From: Qipengyuania seohaensis
GTDB lineage: Bacteria > Pseudomonadota > Alphaproteobacteria > Sphingomonadales > Sphingomonadaceae
DNA length: 64,000 nucleotides
NCBI RefSeq assembly: GCF_002795865.1
Contig: NZ_CP024920.1
Location: 2,453,001-2,517,000, forward strand
Reading direction: 5' to 3'
A program made the position numbers and the translations under genes. Numbering within the stretch: the stretch's first letter is position 1; each line of letters opens with the position of its first letter. The notes under the pieces are model-generated. The model did no database searches. It was given only the letters and a program-made list of their open reading frames with translations, and had not been told where the DNA came from. Of the stretch, positions 52,040-60,174 are shown piece after piece.

Positions 52040-53343
52040 TGAATTTGAAGGCCGCGCTCGGTGCGATCGCCCTTTGCAGCGCCAGTATCGGCGCGGCCCT
52101 CCAAGCACAGCAACCGCAACAGGCAGAGGCAGAGAACGCCTTCGATGCTGCTCTAGCCTGGGAGGAGTTCGAAACCCTACTGCGCGGTAAATACGCTTAT
52201 ATCGAGCGGGACGATCTGGATGTCGACGCGCAGCTGGCGTTGTCGAAAGAAATTGCGCTGAAGTCCGCAACTCCGGGGCAATTTCGCAAGGTCATCCACC
52301 AGACCGCGCTGACTTTCATGGACCCGCACCTGATCGTAGGCCCGTTTTCGGATGACGATTACGCGATCGTGATGACGGCAGCGGATGTGGATCTCGCTTT
52401 CAGCGGGGGCCAGGCGAAGGTTGTCGATGTCAGACGCGGCTCACCCGCGTTTGACGCCGGGTTGCGGCCGGGGGACACGGTCCTTTCGATTGGCGGAGTG
52501 CCTGCAACAGAGGCAGCGGTTCTTCCTTTCGGCGAAGTCCTGCCGAACCCCAATGCGGCGCAGCTCGATTACGGCCTGACGCTTGCGGCGAACGGGAAAC
52601 GCGCCGGTAGCCGGCACCTTGTGATCCGGAAGGCCGATGGAACTGTCTTGCCTGTCGAACTGGGATCGACGCGGGAGTGGGCCAACAGCCTGCGAGAACG
52701 TCCCACGGTGGACCTCCGCTTCGTCGGTCCGGGAGGCAGTGTCGCAGTGATCGCGCCCCTCAATTCGCTGGGCAATAACGATACCATCAAGGCCTTCGAT
52801 GAAGCGATGGCGCAAGCAGCGGGTGCGGCGGCGATCATCCTCGACATGAGGGAGACGCCGAGCGGCGGAAATACCGAGGTCGCCCGCTCCATCATCGGAC
52901 ACTTCACGCGAGAGACAAAGCCTTACCAGATGCACCGCGTGCCAGTGTACGAGCGTGAGTTCACGGTTCCACGTCAGTTCGTGGAATATGTCCTGCCGCG
53001 CGAGCCGTATTTCGCCGGTCCCGTTTACGTCCTACAGGGGCGCTGGACCGGGAGCATGGGGGAAGGGATCGTGATCGGCATGGACGCGGCAAGCGACGCC
53101 GTGACCATCGGTTCAAACATGGGTGACTTGCTAGGCGGGCTCTGGAATTACGATCTCGAATACAGCGACGCCCGCGTCGACCTTGGCGGAGAAGCGCTGT
53201 ACCATGTCGACGGTACGCCGCGGGAGGACTACGTGGCGCAAGTCCCCATCATGCCGGCAAGCACGGCGCCCGACGGAAGCGACCCGGCAATCGCGAGAGC
53301 GCTCGAGCTGCTCAAGAAAAGAGATGGGTTTTTTTCAGAATAA
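52039..53343 (+). CDS. Exported S41-like (C-terminal processing) peptidase
   Basis: A 434-aa exported protein. It has a signal peptide (KAALGAIALCSASIGAALQAQQ), a PDZ domain at about 115-180 (GQAKVVDVRRGSPAFDAGLRPGDTV) and an S41 core with candidate Ser near 339 in GRWTGSMGEG. The ATG overlaps the dehydrogenase stop (TGATG), so it is coupled to polyamine synthesis despite its unrelated fold. The catalytic Lys is not certain; it may be a peptidase or a pseudo-enzyme. Confidence 0.85.
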   Translation: MNLKAALGAIALCSASIGAALQAQQPQQAEAENAFDAALAWEEFETLLRGKYAYIERDDLDVDAQLALSKEIALKSATPGQFRKVIHQTALTFMDPHLIVGPFSDDDYAIVMTAADVDLAFSGGQAKVVDVRRGSPAFDAGLRPGDTVLSIGGVPATEAAVLPFGEVLPNPNAAQLDYGLTLAANGKRAGSRHLVIRKADGTVLPVELGSTREWANSLRERPTVDLRFVGPGGSVAVIAPLNSLGNNDTIKAFDEAMAQAAGAAAIILDMRETPSGGNTEVARSIIGHFTRETKPYQMHRVPVYEREFTVPRQFVEYVLPREPYFAGPVYVLQGRWTGSMGEGIVIGMDAASDAVTIGSNMGDLLGGLWNYDLEYSDARVDLGGEALYHVDGTPREDYVAQVPIMPASTAPDGSDPAIARALELLKKRDGFFSE

Positions 53344-53414
53344 ACATAGGTGATACTTGCCGTGGCGATGACGCAACAGGCGGGTACCAGTGTTGAAACG
53401 GCGATTGGACAGGC

Positions 53415-53442
53415 TTGACCGTCGATCCGTCGTATATATACC
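53415..53442 (+). promoter_or_regulatory. Putative sigma-70 promoter
   Basis: TTGACC (53415-53420) and TATACC (53437-53442), at the end of an alternating TATATATA run, are separated by 16 bp. The pair lies 69 nt upstream of the lipoprotein gene at 53511 in an otherwise empty 167-bp gap. Confidence 0.55.
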
Positions 53443-53510
53443 TCGGACCGTCTTTCAGGGACGCACCAGGACGGAATTATCCGACTGTGTGAAAGAGGGG
53501 TACGTAACCA

Positions 53511-54206
53511 ATGAAAAAATCGATCGCAGCCCTCGGGCTGCTGAGCCTTGCCGCGTGCGCAAATCCGTATGTCGGCACGCCCTACACCGCGCCTGCCGTA
53601 CCGGTGACATCCGTTGCAATCGTAGACGATACGCTCGGCGACGATGCGGTCGCATATGAAGCGGCCTCGACCATGGGCAATTTTGGCTTGCTCGGCGCAC
53701 TTATCGACGCTGGCGTTCAGGGCTCGCGCAAAAGCCGCGTGAACGACGCGCTCGAAAGCGTGAACCACATGCCTGAAGCCAATTTCGAAAGCTACCTTAT
53801 CGCAGCGCTGGCTGAGGCCGATATCGAAGCCGCCATGCTCGAAGGTCCGGACCGCGAGAAGCGTGAATTCCTTGAAAACTATCCGACCGCACCTGCGGGC
53901 GTTCAGGCGCTGATCGATTTCAACGTCACCGCTTACGGCTATGTCAATTCGGGCAACCAGCTGTGGCGTCCGACCGTGGCTGCGGACGTGCGGATGATCG
54001 ACGCCGGCACCGGCGCAACGCTGATGGAAAACCGCATCATCTACAATCCGGTCGATGCCCAGGCCGGCATTGTCACAATCGCGCCGAGCCCCGACTATGC
54101 GTTTCAGAACCGCGAAGACATGATCTCCCAGCCTGAACGCCTGGCTGAGGGCATCGACGTCGCGCTCAAGGAAGTGGCGGAAACTACCGTCCGCCTGATG
54201 CAGTGA
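53511..54206 (+). CDS. Lipoprotein of unknown function
   Basis: A 231-aa lipoprotein. MKKSIAALGLLSLAAC is a type II signal with the lipobox LAAC (Cys16). The mature part has a glycine-rich helical pair GNFGLLGALIDAGVQGS, then an NHMPEANFESYLIAALAEADIEAAML segment and a C-terminal beta-rich region. No domain recognised; probably periplasmic, outer membrane anchored. Its own promoter lies upstream, and it is followed at 12 nt by another lipoprotein. Confidence 0.75.
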   Translation: MKKSIAALGLLSLAACANPYVGTPYTAPAVPVTSVAIVDDTLGDDAVAYEAASTMGNFGLLGALIDAGVQGSRKSRVNDALESVNHMPEANFESYLIAALAEADIEAAMLEGPDREKREFLENYPTAPAGVQALIDFNVTAYGYVNSGNQLWRPTVAADVRMIDAGTGATLMENRIIYNPVDAQAGIVTIAPSPDYAFQNREDMISQPERLAEGIDVALKEVAETTVRLMQ

Positions 54207-54217
54207 CGGGTTTCGCG

Positions 54218-54850
54218 ATGAAGAAAGCGACGCTTCTTCTCGCGGCGGCTTCGGCGGCTCTCTCCGGGTGTGCGACGACCACGCCCAGCTATCCCGCCAC
54301 GCTGTCGTTCGATCGGACTGACTGCGCCGACGCGCCGGAAACTGTGACGGCAGTCAGCCTGACGCCGGATAAGGACAAGAAGATCTGGATGCTCGACAAC
54401 GAGCTTTCGGCCAGCGGCCCGTGCCTCGTGCGCAATGGTTCGTCGGCGCCCTACATGGTCTTTGCCCTTCCGGATGCGAACCGGGCCAAGATGGTGGAAC
54501 TGGGTGCCGCCCTGGACTTCGCTCGCGTGGTCTCGCCGCAAGTGGTGCTGCTCGATGCCGACGGTGTCGAAACGCGCGCTTTTTCGCGTGACCAGTACAT
54601 GTTCCGTCCCGGTCTCCTGTCGGTGCAATTCGTGCCGCAGGAAAACGAACGGTTCGCGCTGGTGACTGTCGATCCCGAACCGATCGGGCAGAGCCACGAC
54701 ACGATCGTCGCAGGCACTGCGACCACCACCATCTACACCGGGTTTGGTGCGTCGAACTGGCGCAGCGGGCACGAGGCGATGATGTCGCGCGGGTTCTCCT
54801 ACGAAGGGCCGATCCGCGCGCTGGTCTACCGTCCAGACAAGGAAAAGTAA
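54218..54850 (+). CDS. MalM-like lipoprotein
   Basis: A 210-aa lipoprotein. KKATLLLAAASAALSGC gives the lipobox LSGC. The core APYMVFALPDANRAKMVEL, VVSPQVVLLDADGVETRAF and LLSVQFVPQENERFALVTV resembles the beta-sandwich of MalM-type periplasmic proteins; the match is moderate and the function unassigned. The ATG at 54218 is preferred; GTG 54203 overlaps the preceding stop. Terminated by a hairpin at 54871. Confidence 0.75.
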   Translation: MKKATLLLAAASAALSGCATTTPSYPATLSFDRTDCADAPETVTAVSLTPDKDKKIWMLDNELSASGPCLVRNGSSAPYMVFALPDANRAKMVELGAALDFARVVSPQVVLLDADGVETRAFSRDQYMFRPGLLSVQFVPQENERFALVTVDPEPIGQSHDTIVAGTATTTIYTGFGASNWRSGHEAMMSRGFSYEGPIRALVYRPDKEK

Positions 54851-54870
54851 GTCCGATCGTGAATGAAACA

Positions 54871-54904
54871 GGGGCGGGAGGGTGAGAGCCTTCCCGCCCC
54901 TTTT
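54871..54904 (+). terminator. Rho-independent terminator
   Basis: GGGGCGGGA (54871-54879) pairs with TCCCGCCCC (54892-54900) across a short loop with extra GG/CC pairing, then TTTT (54901-54904). It ends the two-lipoprotein transcript. Confidence 0.85.
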
Positions 54905-54950
54905 CATGTTTGTCTTTGACGCGAGCGACAGGCGGCATAGTATCGCTGGC

Positions 54951-55940
54951 ATGACGAAGCGGACTGCCCTGATCACCATTTTCGCTGCTGGCGCACTCGC
55001 ATCCTGCAATTCCAATCCGCGGGAACAGGCACCGCGCATCGCCATCGATGCCGACTGGCCAAGCATCCCGGAAGACGCGATTTTTGGGCAACCGAGCGCG
55101 GTCGATGTCGATAGCCACGGCCATGTTTTCGTTCTCCATCGCGCAGGCCGCGAATGGGTGGAGCCTTTCACCACCGAAACCATCGCGCAGCCGACGGTCT
55201 TCATGTTCTCGCCGGAAGGGGCATTGCTGGCGCGCTGGGCGGCGGACGAATTGGTGATGCCGCATGGCCTCTCCATCGACGAGGATGACGATGTCTGGAT
55301 CACGGATGTCGCACGCGAACAGGTCCTGCGGTTTTCGCACGACGGGATCCTGCGGTCCGAATGGGGCATTCGCGGTGAAGCGGGGCAGGACGGCAAGCAT
55401 TTCGGCCGCCCGGCCGACATCGCGTTCCTCGGCGACACGGTCCTCGTTGCCGATGGCTATACGAACAACCGCATTGCCCGCTTCGACCGGCAGGGCAACT
55501 TCCTCGGCCAATGGGGCGAAGAGGGGCGGGACGCCGGCGAATTCGACCTGCCCCACGGCATTTCGACCGATGGAGAGAAGGTGTTCATCGCCGACCGCGA
55601 GAACGCGCGCATATCCGTCCTCACCACCGGGGGCGAGCCTGCAGGAGAGTGGCGCGGCCTCGAACGTGGCCATACCTACAGTGTGAAACCGCTCGGCGGA
55701 GGCTGGACGCTGGCCGTCGAGGGGCGGGATATGCAGGGTCGCAACGGGGCGATTGTGCGGGTCTATCGGCCGGACGGAAGCGTCGAGAGATCTTTCGACC
55801 TCGGCCTCGAAGGCGACAACGCGAGCCTCGGGCACGATATTGCGCTCGACCGCGCGGGTCGGGCCTACATGATCGACGTTTACGGCAACCGGGTCATCCG
55901 CTTCGATCTGACCGAGGTCGAAGGCGACCAAAGCCAATAG
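54951..55940 (+). CDS. NHL-repeat beta-propeller lipoprotein
   Basis: A 329-aa lipoprotein with lipobox LASC (about Cys18), then repeated NHL-type blades: GQPSAVDVDSHGHVFVLHR, GLSIDEDDDVWITDVAREQV, PADIAFLGDTVLVADGYTNN and GISTDGEKVFIADRENARI. Its propeller resembles the peptidyl-alpha-hydroxyglycine lyase group, but no catalytic assignment is made. The frame extends to 54882; the ATG at 54951 provides the signal peptide. Just upstream of nspC. Confidence 0.82.
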   Translation: MTKRTALITIFAAGALASCNSNPREQAPRIAIDADWPSIPEDAIFGQPSAVDVDSHGHVFVLHRAGREWVEPFTTETIAQPTVFMFSPEGALLARWAADELVMPHGLSIDEDDDVWITDVAREQVLRFSHDGILRSEWGIRGEAGQDGKHFGRPADIAFLGDTVLVADGYTNNRIARFDRQGNFLGQWGEEGRDAGEFDLPHGISTDGEKVFIADRENARISVLTTGGEPAGEWRGLERGHTYSVKPLGGGWTLAVEGRDMQGRNGAIVRVYRPDGSVERSFDLGLEGDNASLGHDIALDRAGRAYMIDVYGNRVIRFDLTEVEGDQSQ

Positions 55941-55981
55941 GCCTCTTCCCACGGAGCGCACTGCATCCTAAGTCGCGGCGC

Positions 55982-57160
55982 ATGGAAACAAAAGCCGGCG
56001 ATCCCGGGGCATTTGCCCATTTCGACCTCAACCGCGTCAGCAGCCCCGCCTTCGTGGTGGACGCTGCCAAGCTGCGCGCGAATTGCCAGATCCTCGCGGA
56101 AATCCGCGACGAGGCCGATATCAAGGTGCTTTCTGCACTCAAGGCCTTTTCGATGTGGGCGACCGCGCCAATCATCGGCGAATATCTCGACGGCGTGTGC
56201 ACCTCGGGCCTGTGGGAAGCGCGCCTCGCCAGCGAGTTTTACGACGGCGAAATCGCGACCTATTCTGCGGCCTACAAGCCGGAAGAACTGGAAGAGGTGT
56301 GTCGCCTGTCGGACCACGTGATCTTTAACTCTCCCGGCCAGATGGAGCGCGCAACCCTCATCCTCGACGCTGCACGTGCGGCTGGACAGGATTTCGACGT
56401 CGGCTTGCGCATCAATCCGATGCACCCGACCGGTGAAGTGCCACGCTATGATCCGTCCAGCCCCGGAAGCCGCCTCGGCTTTCCCATCGACCAGCTGACA
56501 CCGGAAATCATGGAAGGCGTCGACGGAATCCACTTCCACAACCTGTGCGAACAGGATTTCGAGCCGCTGCACGCCACCTGGGACAAGGTCTTCGACGCGA
56601 TCGAGCCGTGGTTCGGCCAGCTCAAGTGGATCAACATGGGCGGCGGTCACCACATCACCCGCGCCGATTACCAGCGCGCCGAGCTGATCGAGTTCCTGCG
56701 CGACGCAAAGGAAGACACCGGCGCGGAAATCTATCTGGAACCGGGCGAGGCCGTGGCGCTGGACGCAGGCATCTTAGTCGGCACCATTCTCGACACCGGG
56801 CATAACGAGCTTCCGGTCGCGGTCGCCGACATTTCCGCCACCTGCCATATGCCAGACGTGATCGAAGCTCCCTACCGGCCCGCCATGCTGGGCGAGGCGT
56901 CAGACCACGAGACGCCCGAGGTCCGCATCGGCGGCCCCTCCTGCCTCGCAGGCGACGTGATCGGCGACTATCGCATTCCCGGCGGTGCAGAGGTGGGCAA
57001 ACGCTTCGCCTTTCTTGACCAGGCACATTATTCGATGGTGAAGACCAATACGTTCAACGGCGTCCAGCTACCCAGCATCTACCTCTGGGATAGCGAGATC
57101 GACCAGCTCGAGCTGGTGAAGGAGTTCGGCTACGATACGTTCAGGGACCGGTTGAGTTGA
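55982..57160 (+). CDS. nspC: Carboxynorspermidine decarboxylase
   Basis: A 392-aa fold-type III PLP decarboxylase converting carboxy(nor)spermidine to (nor)spermidine. The PLP Lys54 is in SALKAFS; LGFPIDQLTPEIMEGVDGIHFHNLCEQ, NMGGGHHITR and GGPSCLAGDVIGDY (catalytic Cys) are conserved. The frame opens far upstream, but the ATG at 55982 is the only family-like start. Separated from the dehydrogenase gene by the S41 and lipoprotein genes. Confidence 0.95.
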   Translation: METKAGDPGAFAHFDLNRVSSPAFVVDAAKLRANCQILAEIRDEADIKVLSALKAFSMWATAPIIGEYLDGVCTSGLWEARLASEFYDGEIATYSAAYKPEELEEVCRLSDHVIFNSPGQMERATLILDAARAAGQDFDVGLRINPMHPTGEVPRYDPSSPGSRLGFPIDQLTPEIMEGVDGIHFHNLCEQDFEPLHATWDKVFDAIEPWFGQLKWINMGGGHHITRADYQRAELIEFLRDAKEDTGAEIYLEPGEAVALDAGILVGTILDTGHNELPVAVADISATCHMPDVIEAPYRPAMLGEASDHETPEVRIGGPSCLAGDVIGDYRIPGGAEVGKRFAFLDQAHYSMVKTNTFNGVQLPSIYLWDSEIDQLELVKEFGYDTFRDRLS

Positions 57161-57209
57161 TAGAACGGCATTGACGGCTGCTCTCGTGACACGACCCGAA
57201 GGGCGCGAG

Positions 57210-57575
57210 TCACCATTTCTGGTTGCAAACCGCCTTGTAGAACTCGATCGCCAGACTGCCCTGGCTCGTCGGAGAGAAGCCGCCTCCCAGCGTCCAGCCA
57301 CCGAACACGTCGTTGTAAAGTGGACTATTGATGAAAGATAATGCCGAATCGAACTCGAAATTGGTCCCGCGATAGGAGATGATCGTCTCGCCGCTCCAGT
57401 TGTAGGCGATGCCGTAAAATCCTGCCGCCTCCCAACCATCTTGTTCATCAGGCTCAAACGGCCGAATAGTGGCAGCACCTATCCCGCCCTCTTCTTCAAG
57501 TCTTCCCAAGTTGGCGCCATAGCCGCGATTGTAGCTGTCCAATGCTAGCAACGAGAGGAAGACTTCGCGGTCCAT
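57210..57575 (-). pseudogene. Truncated lipase-like gene remnant
   Basis: A 121-aa ORF resembling the N-terminus of class-3-lipase-like alpha/beta hydrolases: REVFLSLLALDSYNRGYG, then ETIISYRGTNFEFDSA and GGWTLGGG...LAIEFYKAV. It stops just before the expected nucleophile region (GHSLGG), so it lacks a catalytic Ser. The stop is followed within 50 nt by the nspC end on the other strand, leaving no room for the rest. It could be a deletion remnant or a short protein with another role. Confidence 0.6.
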
Positions 57576-57578
57576 GAT

Positions 57579-58298
57579 TCAAATACCCTTTCTGAACATT
57601 TCCGAAAATGCGCCGACCGGCACATCTTCTGGGAAGTCTTTTCTACTCAATCCCATGCCCTTGATCTGACCCAACCATACCAACCGCTGCTCAATCCCAG
57701 TGGTCACAGGGTCTTGGGTAATCGCTACCGTAATGCGCTTGAGGCTGACGCCTTCACCGAAGGTCGCCGCCAGATCGTCCGGGTCGACCCGCATGACACT
57801 GGTCGGATCATCGAGGTCCTCGAACGTCACCAGCATCGGGTATCCTGATATGACGAGCCCGCCCGGATAGGGCGGCCAGTACCTGGGCAAGACCCTCTCG
57901 CCCTTGATAAGCAGCATGTTGTCGAACTTCTCTTCAAAGCTCTCGCCTGCAATCTGGGGTGCCGCCGTCTGCATGACCACCGAAGCCCAATCTACGTCGT
58001 CTTCCGAGCGCAGCAGTGCGAACAGCGTTCGCCCGTCGGGCAGATCGACCGACACCGCCTCTCCCCGCGCACGGCGGTTGATCCGCTTGCCGAACCCACT
58101 CATCGCCGTCCGACCCATGGATTGCTCGACCTCGATCACGCTCGATCCGGACCTAACCCCCTCGGGCGTATCGACTTCGACAGTGAGGCGGTAACGATAG
58201 TCCGGAGCGCCATCATGGGCGCTACCGCATGCCGATAGTGTCAGACCCAAAATGGCCAACCCAAGTAGTTGGCAAGCAAAGCGTATATAATGCTGCAT
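57579..58298 (-). CDS. Lipoprotein of unknown function
   Basis: A 239-aa lipoprotein. The signal FACQLLGLAILGLTLSAC ends in lipobox LSAC. The mature part is beta-rich (YRLTVEVDTPEGVRSGSSVIEV, then SVDLPDGRTLFALLRSE) with a GLVISGYPMLVTFEDLDDP segment. No known domain. The ATG at 58298 is used; an in-frame start at 58310 adds four residues. It lies 3 nt upstream of the truncated lipase-like gene, so the pair was probably one operon. Confidence 0.75.
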   Translation of the reverse strand: MQHYIRFACQLLGLAILGLTLSACGSAHDGAPDYRYRLTVEVDTPEGVRSGSSVIEVEQSMGRTAMSGFGKRINRRARGEAVSVDLPDGRTLFALLRSEDDVDWASVVMQTAAPQIAGESFEEKFDNMLLIKGERVLPRYWPPYPGGLVISGYPMLVTFEDLDDPTSVMRVDPDDLAATFGEGVSLKRITVAITQDPVTTGIEQRLVWLGQIKGMGLSRKDFPEDVPVGAFSEMFRKGI

Positions 58299-58409
58299 AG
58301 CGACCAGCATACTTACACATCGTCATTCTTATCTTAACGTCCGCAATCGGGTTGTTAGCGGACAGTCTGCTTTTGGACTGCTCCTACCGATCCGACCCGT
58401 AGAGACAGT

Positions 58410-59363
58410 TTATGCCAGAGCGTCCGGCTTAAGCCTGTTGAGCGCCAGCGCCAGGTCCGCCAACCGTGCAAACTGCCCTATGGTTTCGCGGACAAGGAAA
58501 GCGTCTTCGTTATGATCGAGCGATCCGCTTTCGAACATGTTGCTGCTCTTGATCGCCATCACCATGCTGCCGCCGGTGAACAGGACCGCGCTGTGCTTGC
58601 CGCCCAGCGAATGTTCCAGTGCCATGACGCGTTCGATGTATTCGGGATGCATAAGCCAGCGCGCTTCGGTCTGGTCCGTGGTGTAGATGTCGAAGCGATC
58701 CTCGAACTCGGGGCTGACCATCTGCGCACGGTCGAGGATTTGTCCGTCGATCTTGATGGAATCCTTCGCGCCGCCGAAGAACTTGCTGAAGGTGCCATCG
58801 GGGGCGAGCAGGGTGGTCCCGTGGAAGGCCTCGTCAAACCCGATCGACAGGACAACGCCGCGAAACACCGTGACCCAGCGCCGGTTCTTGCCCGATCCGC
58901 GGCGCTCTTCGAGATGTGCCTCGTGGAGCAACAGTGAGTGTCCGGCCGCTTCGCCCGCCCACATATCCTCGAAACTGGCGCGGTCGTGCGAAGGAAGCAT
59001 GGAGTAGTCGCGCGCCTTCCCGAATGCCTCGCTACCCTCGCAATCATGGCGGTAGGCAAGGCCCAGCGCGTCGGCGATCGCTTCGTTGATGCCGGTTTTT
59101 ACCTGCTTCTTCGCCTTGTGCTTCGGGACCTGGCTCCAAGCCCATGCGCCGCCGGCCGCAATCGCGGTGATCCAGAACTTCGGTTCGAGCGGCAGGGGGG
59201 CGAGGATGAAGAGGAATGCGGCAAGGGGGAGCAGGACAAGCCCGGACTTGAACAAGCGGTCGTGCGACTGCGCGATCGCATCTTCGCGCACCTGGCGCTG
59301 GCCTTGAAGCCATTCGCCAAGTTCGCCTGCCATCAGCCGGTCGGCGTCCGGATATTCGATCAC
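58410..59363 (-). CDS. DUF3137 domain membrane protein
   Basis: A 317-aa protein with two adjacent membrane helices near residues 40-80 (LVLLPLAAFLFILAPLPL, FWITAIAAGGAWAWSQV) and a large C-terminal DUF3137 domain (about 150-310) with FRGVVLSIGFDEAFHGTTLL. The GTG at 59363 is taken because AGGGGGAAA lies upstream and the 59444 start would overlap lemA. DUF3137 proteins are often next to lemA, as here, where the genes diverge. Function unknown. Confidence 0.85.
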   Translation of the reverse strand: MIEYPDADRLMAGELGEWLQGQRQVREDAIAQSHDRLFKSGLVLLPLAAFLFILAPLPLEPKFWITAIAAGGAWAWSQVPKHKAKKQVKTGINEAIADALGLAYRHDCEGSEAFGKARDYSMLPSHDRASFEDMWAGEAAGHSLLLHEAHLEERRGSGKNRRWVTVFRGVVLSIGFDEAFHGTTLLAPDGTFSKFFGGAKDSIKIDGQILDRAQMVSPEFEDRFDIYTTDQTEARWLMHPEYIERVMALEHSLGGKHSAVLFTGGSMVMAIKSSNMFESGSLDHNEDAFLVRETIGQFARLADLALALNRLKPDALA

Positions 59364-59428
59364 GCGTACTTTCCCCCTTAACCCTTGTTCCCTATCATAC
59401 CTTCGGACATCGAATAGGGGGTTAAGAA

Positions 59429-59986
59429 ATGGAAGTCGTGGCAATCGTCTTGATCGCGCTCGTCGTGCTGCTGGCGCTGGTCGTCATCGGCATTTACAAC
59501 CGTCTGGTGGGGCTTCGCCAGTCGGTGAACCAGGGCGTTGCGGACATCGATGCGCAACTGCGCCAGCGCCACGATCTCATCCCCAATCTGGTCGAAACGG
59601 TGAAGGGTTATGCCGGGCACGAGAAGGAAACGCTCGATGCCGTGATTTCCGCGCGCAACCAGGCGGCCAACGGGCCGATCTCCTCCGGTGACGAGCAGGG
59701 ATTGCGCGTTGCTCTGGACCGCCTCCTCGCGCTGGGCGAGGCCTATCCCGACCTCAAGGCGAGCGCGAATTTCCAGGAATTGCAGCGCGAACTGACCCAC
59801 GTCGAAGACAAGCTTGCCGCAGCGCGCCGGGCGCTCAACGCGGCAGTATCGCGCTACAACACGGGGCGCGAAAGTTTCCCTGCCGTGCTGTTCGCCGGAC
59901 CGCTCGGCTTTCAGGAAGCGGACTTCCACCGCCTCGACGACAGCGAGAAGGGCGTGGTCGACGCTGTGCCGAAGGTCAGCTTCTGA
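59429..59986 (+). CDS. lemA: LemA family protein
   Basis: A 185-aa protein with an N-terminal membrane helix (VVAIVLIALVVLLALVVIGIY) and a periplasmic or cytoplasmic helical LemA domain: YNRLVGLRQSVNQGVADIDA, QRHDLIPNLVETVKGYAGHE, and the C-terminal SRYNTGRESFPAVLFAGPLGF. LemA's biochemical role is not settled. Divergent from the DUF3137 gene; the 65-bp gap presumably holds both promoters. Confidence 0.92.
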   Translation: MEVVAIVLIALVVLLALVVIGIYNRLVGLRQSVNQGVADIDAQLRQRHDLIPNLVETVKGYAGHEKETLDAVISARNQAANGPISSGDEQGLRVALDRLLALGEAYPDLKASANFQELQRELTHVEDKLAAARRALNAAVSRYNTGRESFPAVLFAGPLGFQEADFHRLDDSEKGVVDAVPKVSF

Positions 59987-60065
59987 GGGCACGGCCTATC
60001 GCAGATCAGCCCCGATGCGACCTGTGGAACCTTGCAATTGCGAGGACGGTTTTCACTTGCAGTTC

Positions 60066-60161
60066 ATGACACACGAAGTATATGCGCGCCTCCTGCTGCC
60101 CCAAGGGGACTTCCTAACCGCAAGGCAGCTTGTCGTTTCATGGCTCGCAAGAGCTGTTTAG
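60066..60161 (+). CDS. Candidate leader peptide of the decarboxylase gene
   Basis: A 31-aa ORF, MTHEVYARLLLPQG then DFLTARQLVVSWLARAV, ending at TAG 60161, 13 nt before the decarboxylase start. GAGGACGG upstream is a weak ribosome-binding site. Its internal RNA 60103-60114 can pair with 60161-60171, which contains the decarboxylase Shine-Dalgarno, so translation of the leader could open or close the site. No homology to the enterobacterial SpeFL peptide is seen. Its translation is unproven. Confidence 0.4.
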   Translation: MTHEVYARLLLPQGDFLTARQLVVSWLARAV

Positions 60162-60171
60162 GGGGTCCCTT
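60103..60171 (+). promoter_or_regulatory. Possible Shine-Dalgarno-sequestering stem before decarboxylase gene
   Basis: AAGGG-G-ACTTCC (60103-60114) pairs with GGGGGTCCCTT (60161-60171): eleven pairs including two G-U, with one bulged G. The 3' arm is the ribosome-binding region of the decarboxylase (GGGGG at 60161-60165). The pairing is seen in sequence; the regulatory role is inference. Confidence 0.45.
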
Positions 60172-60174
60172 GAG

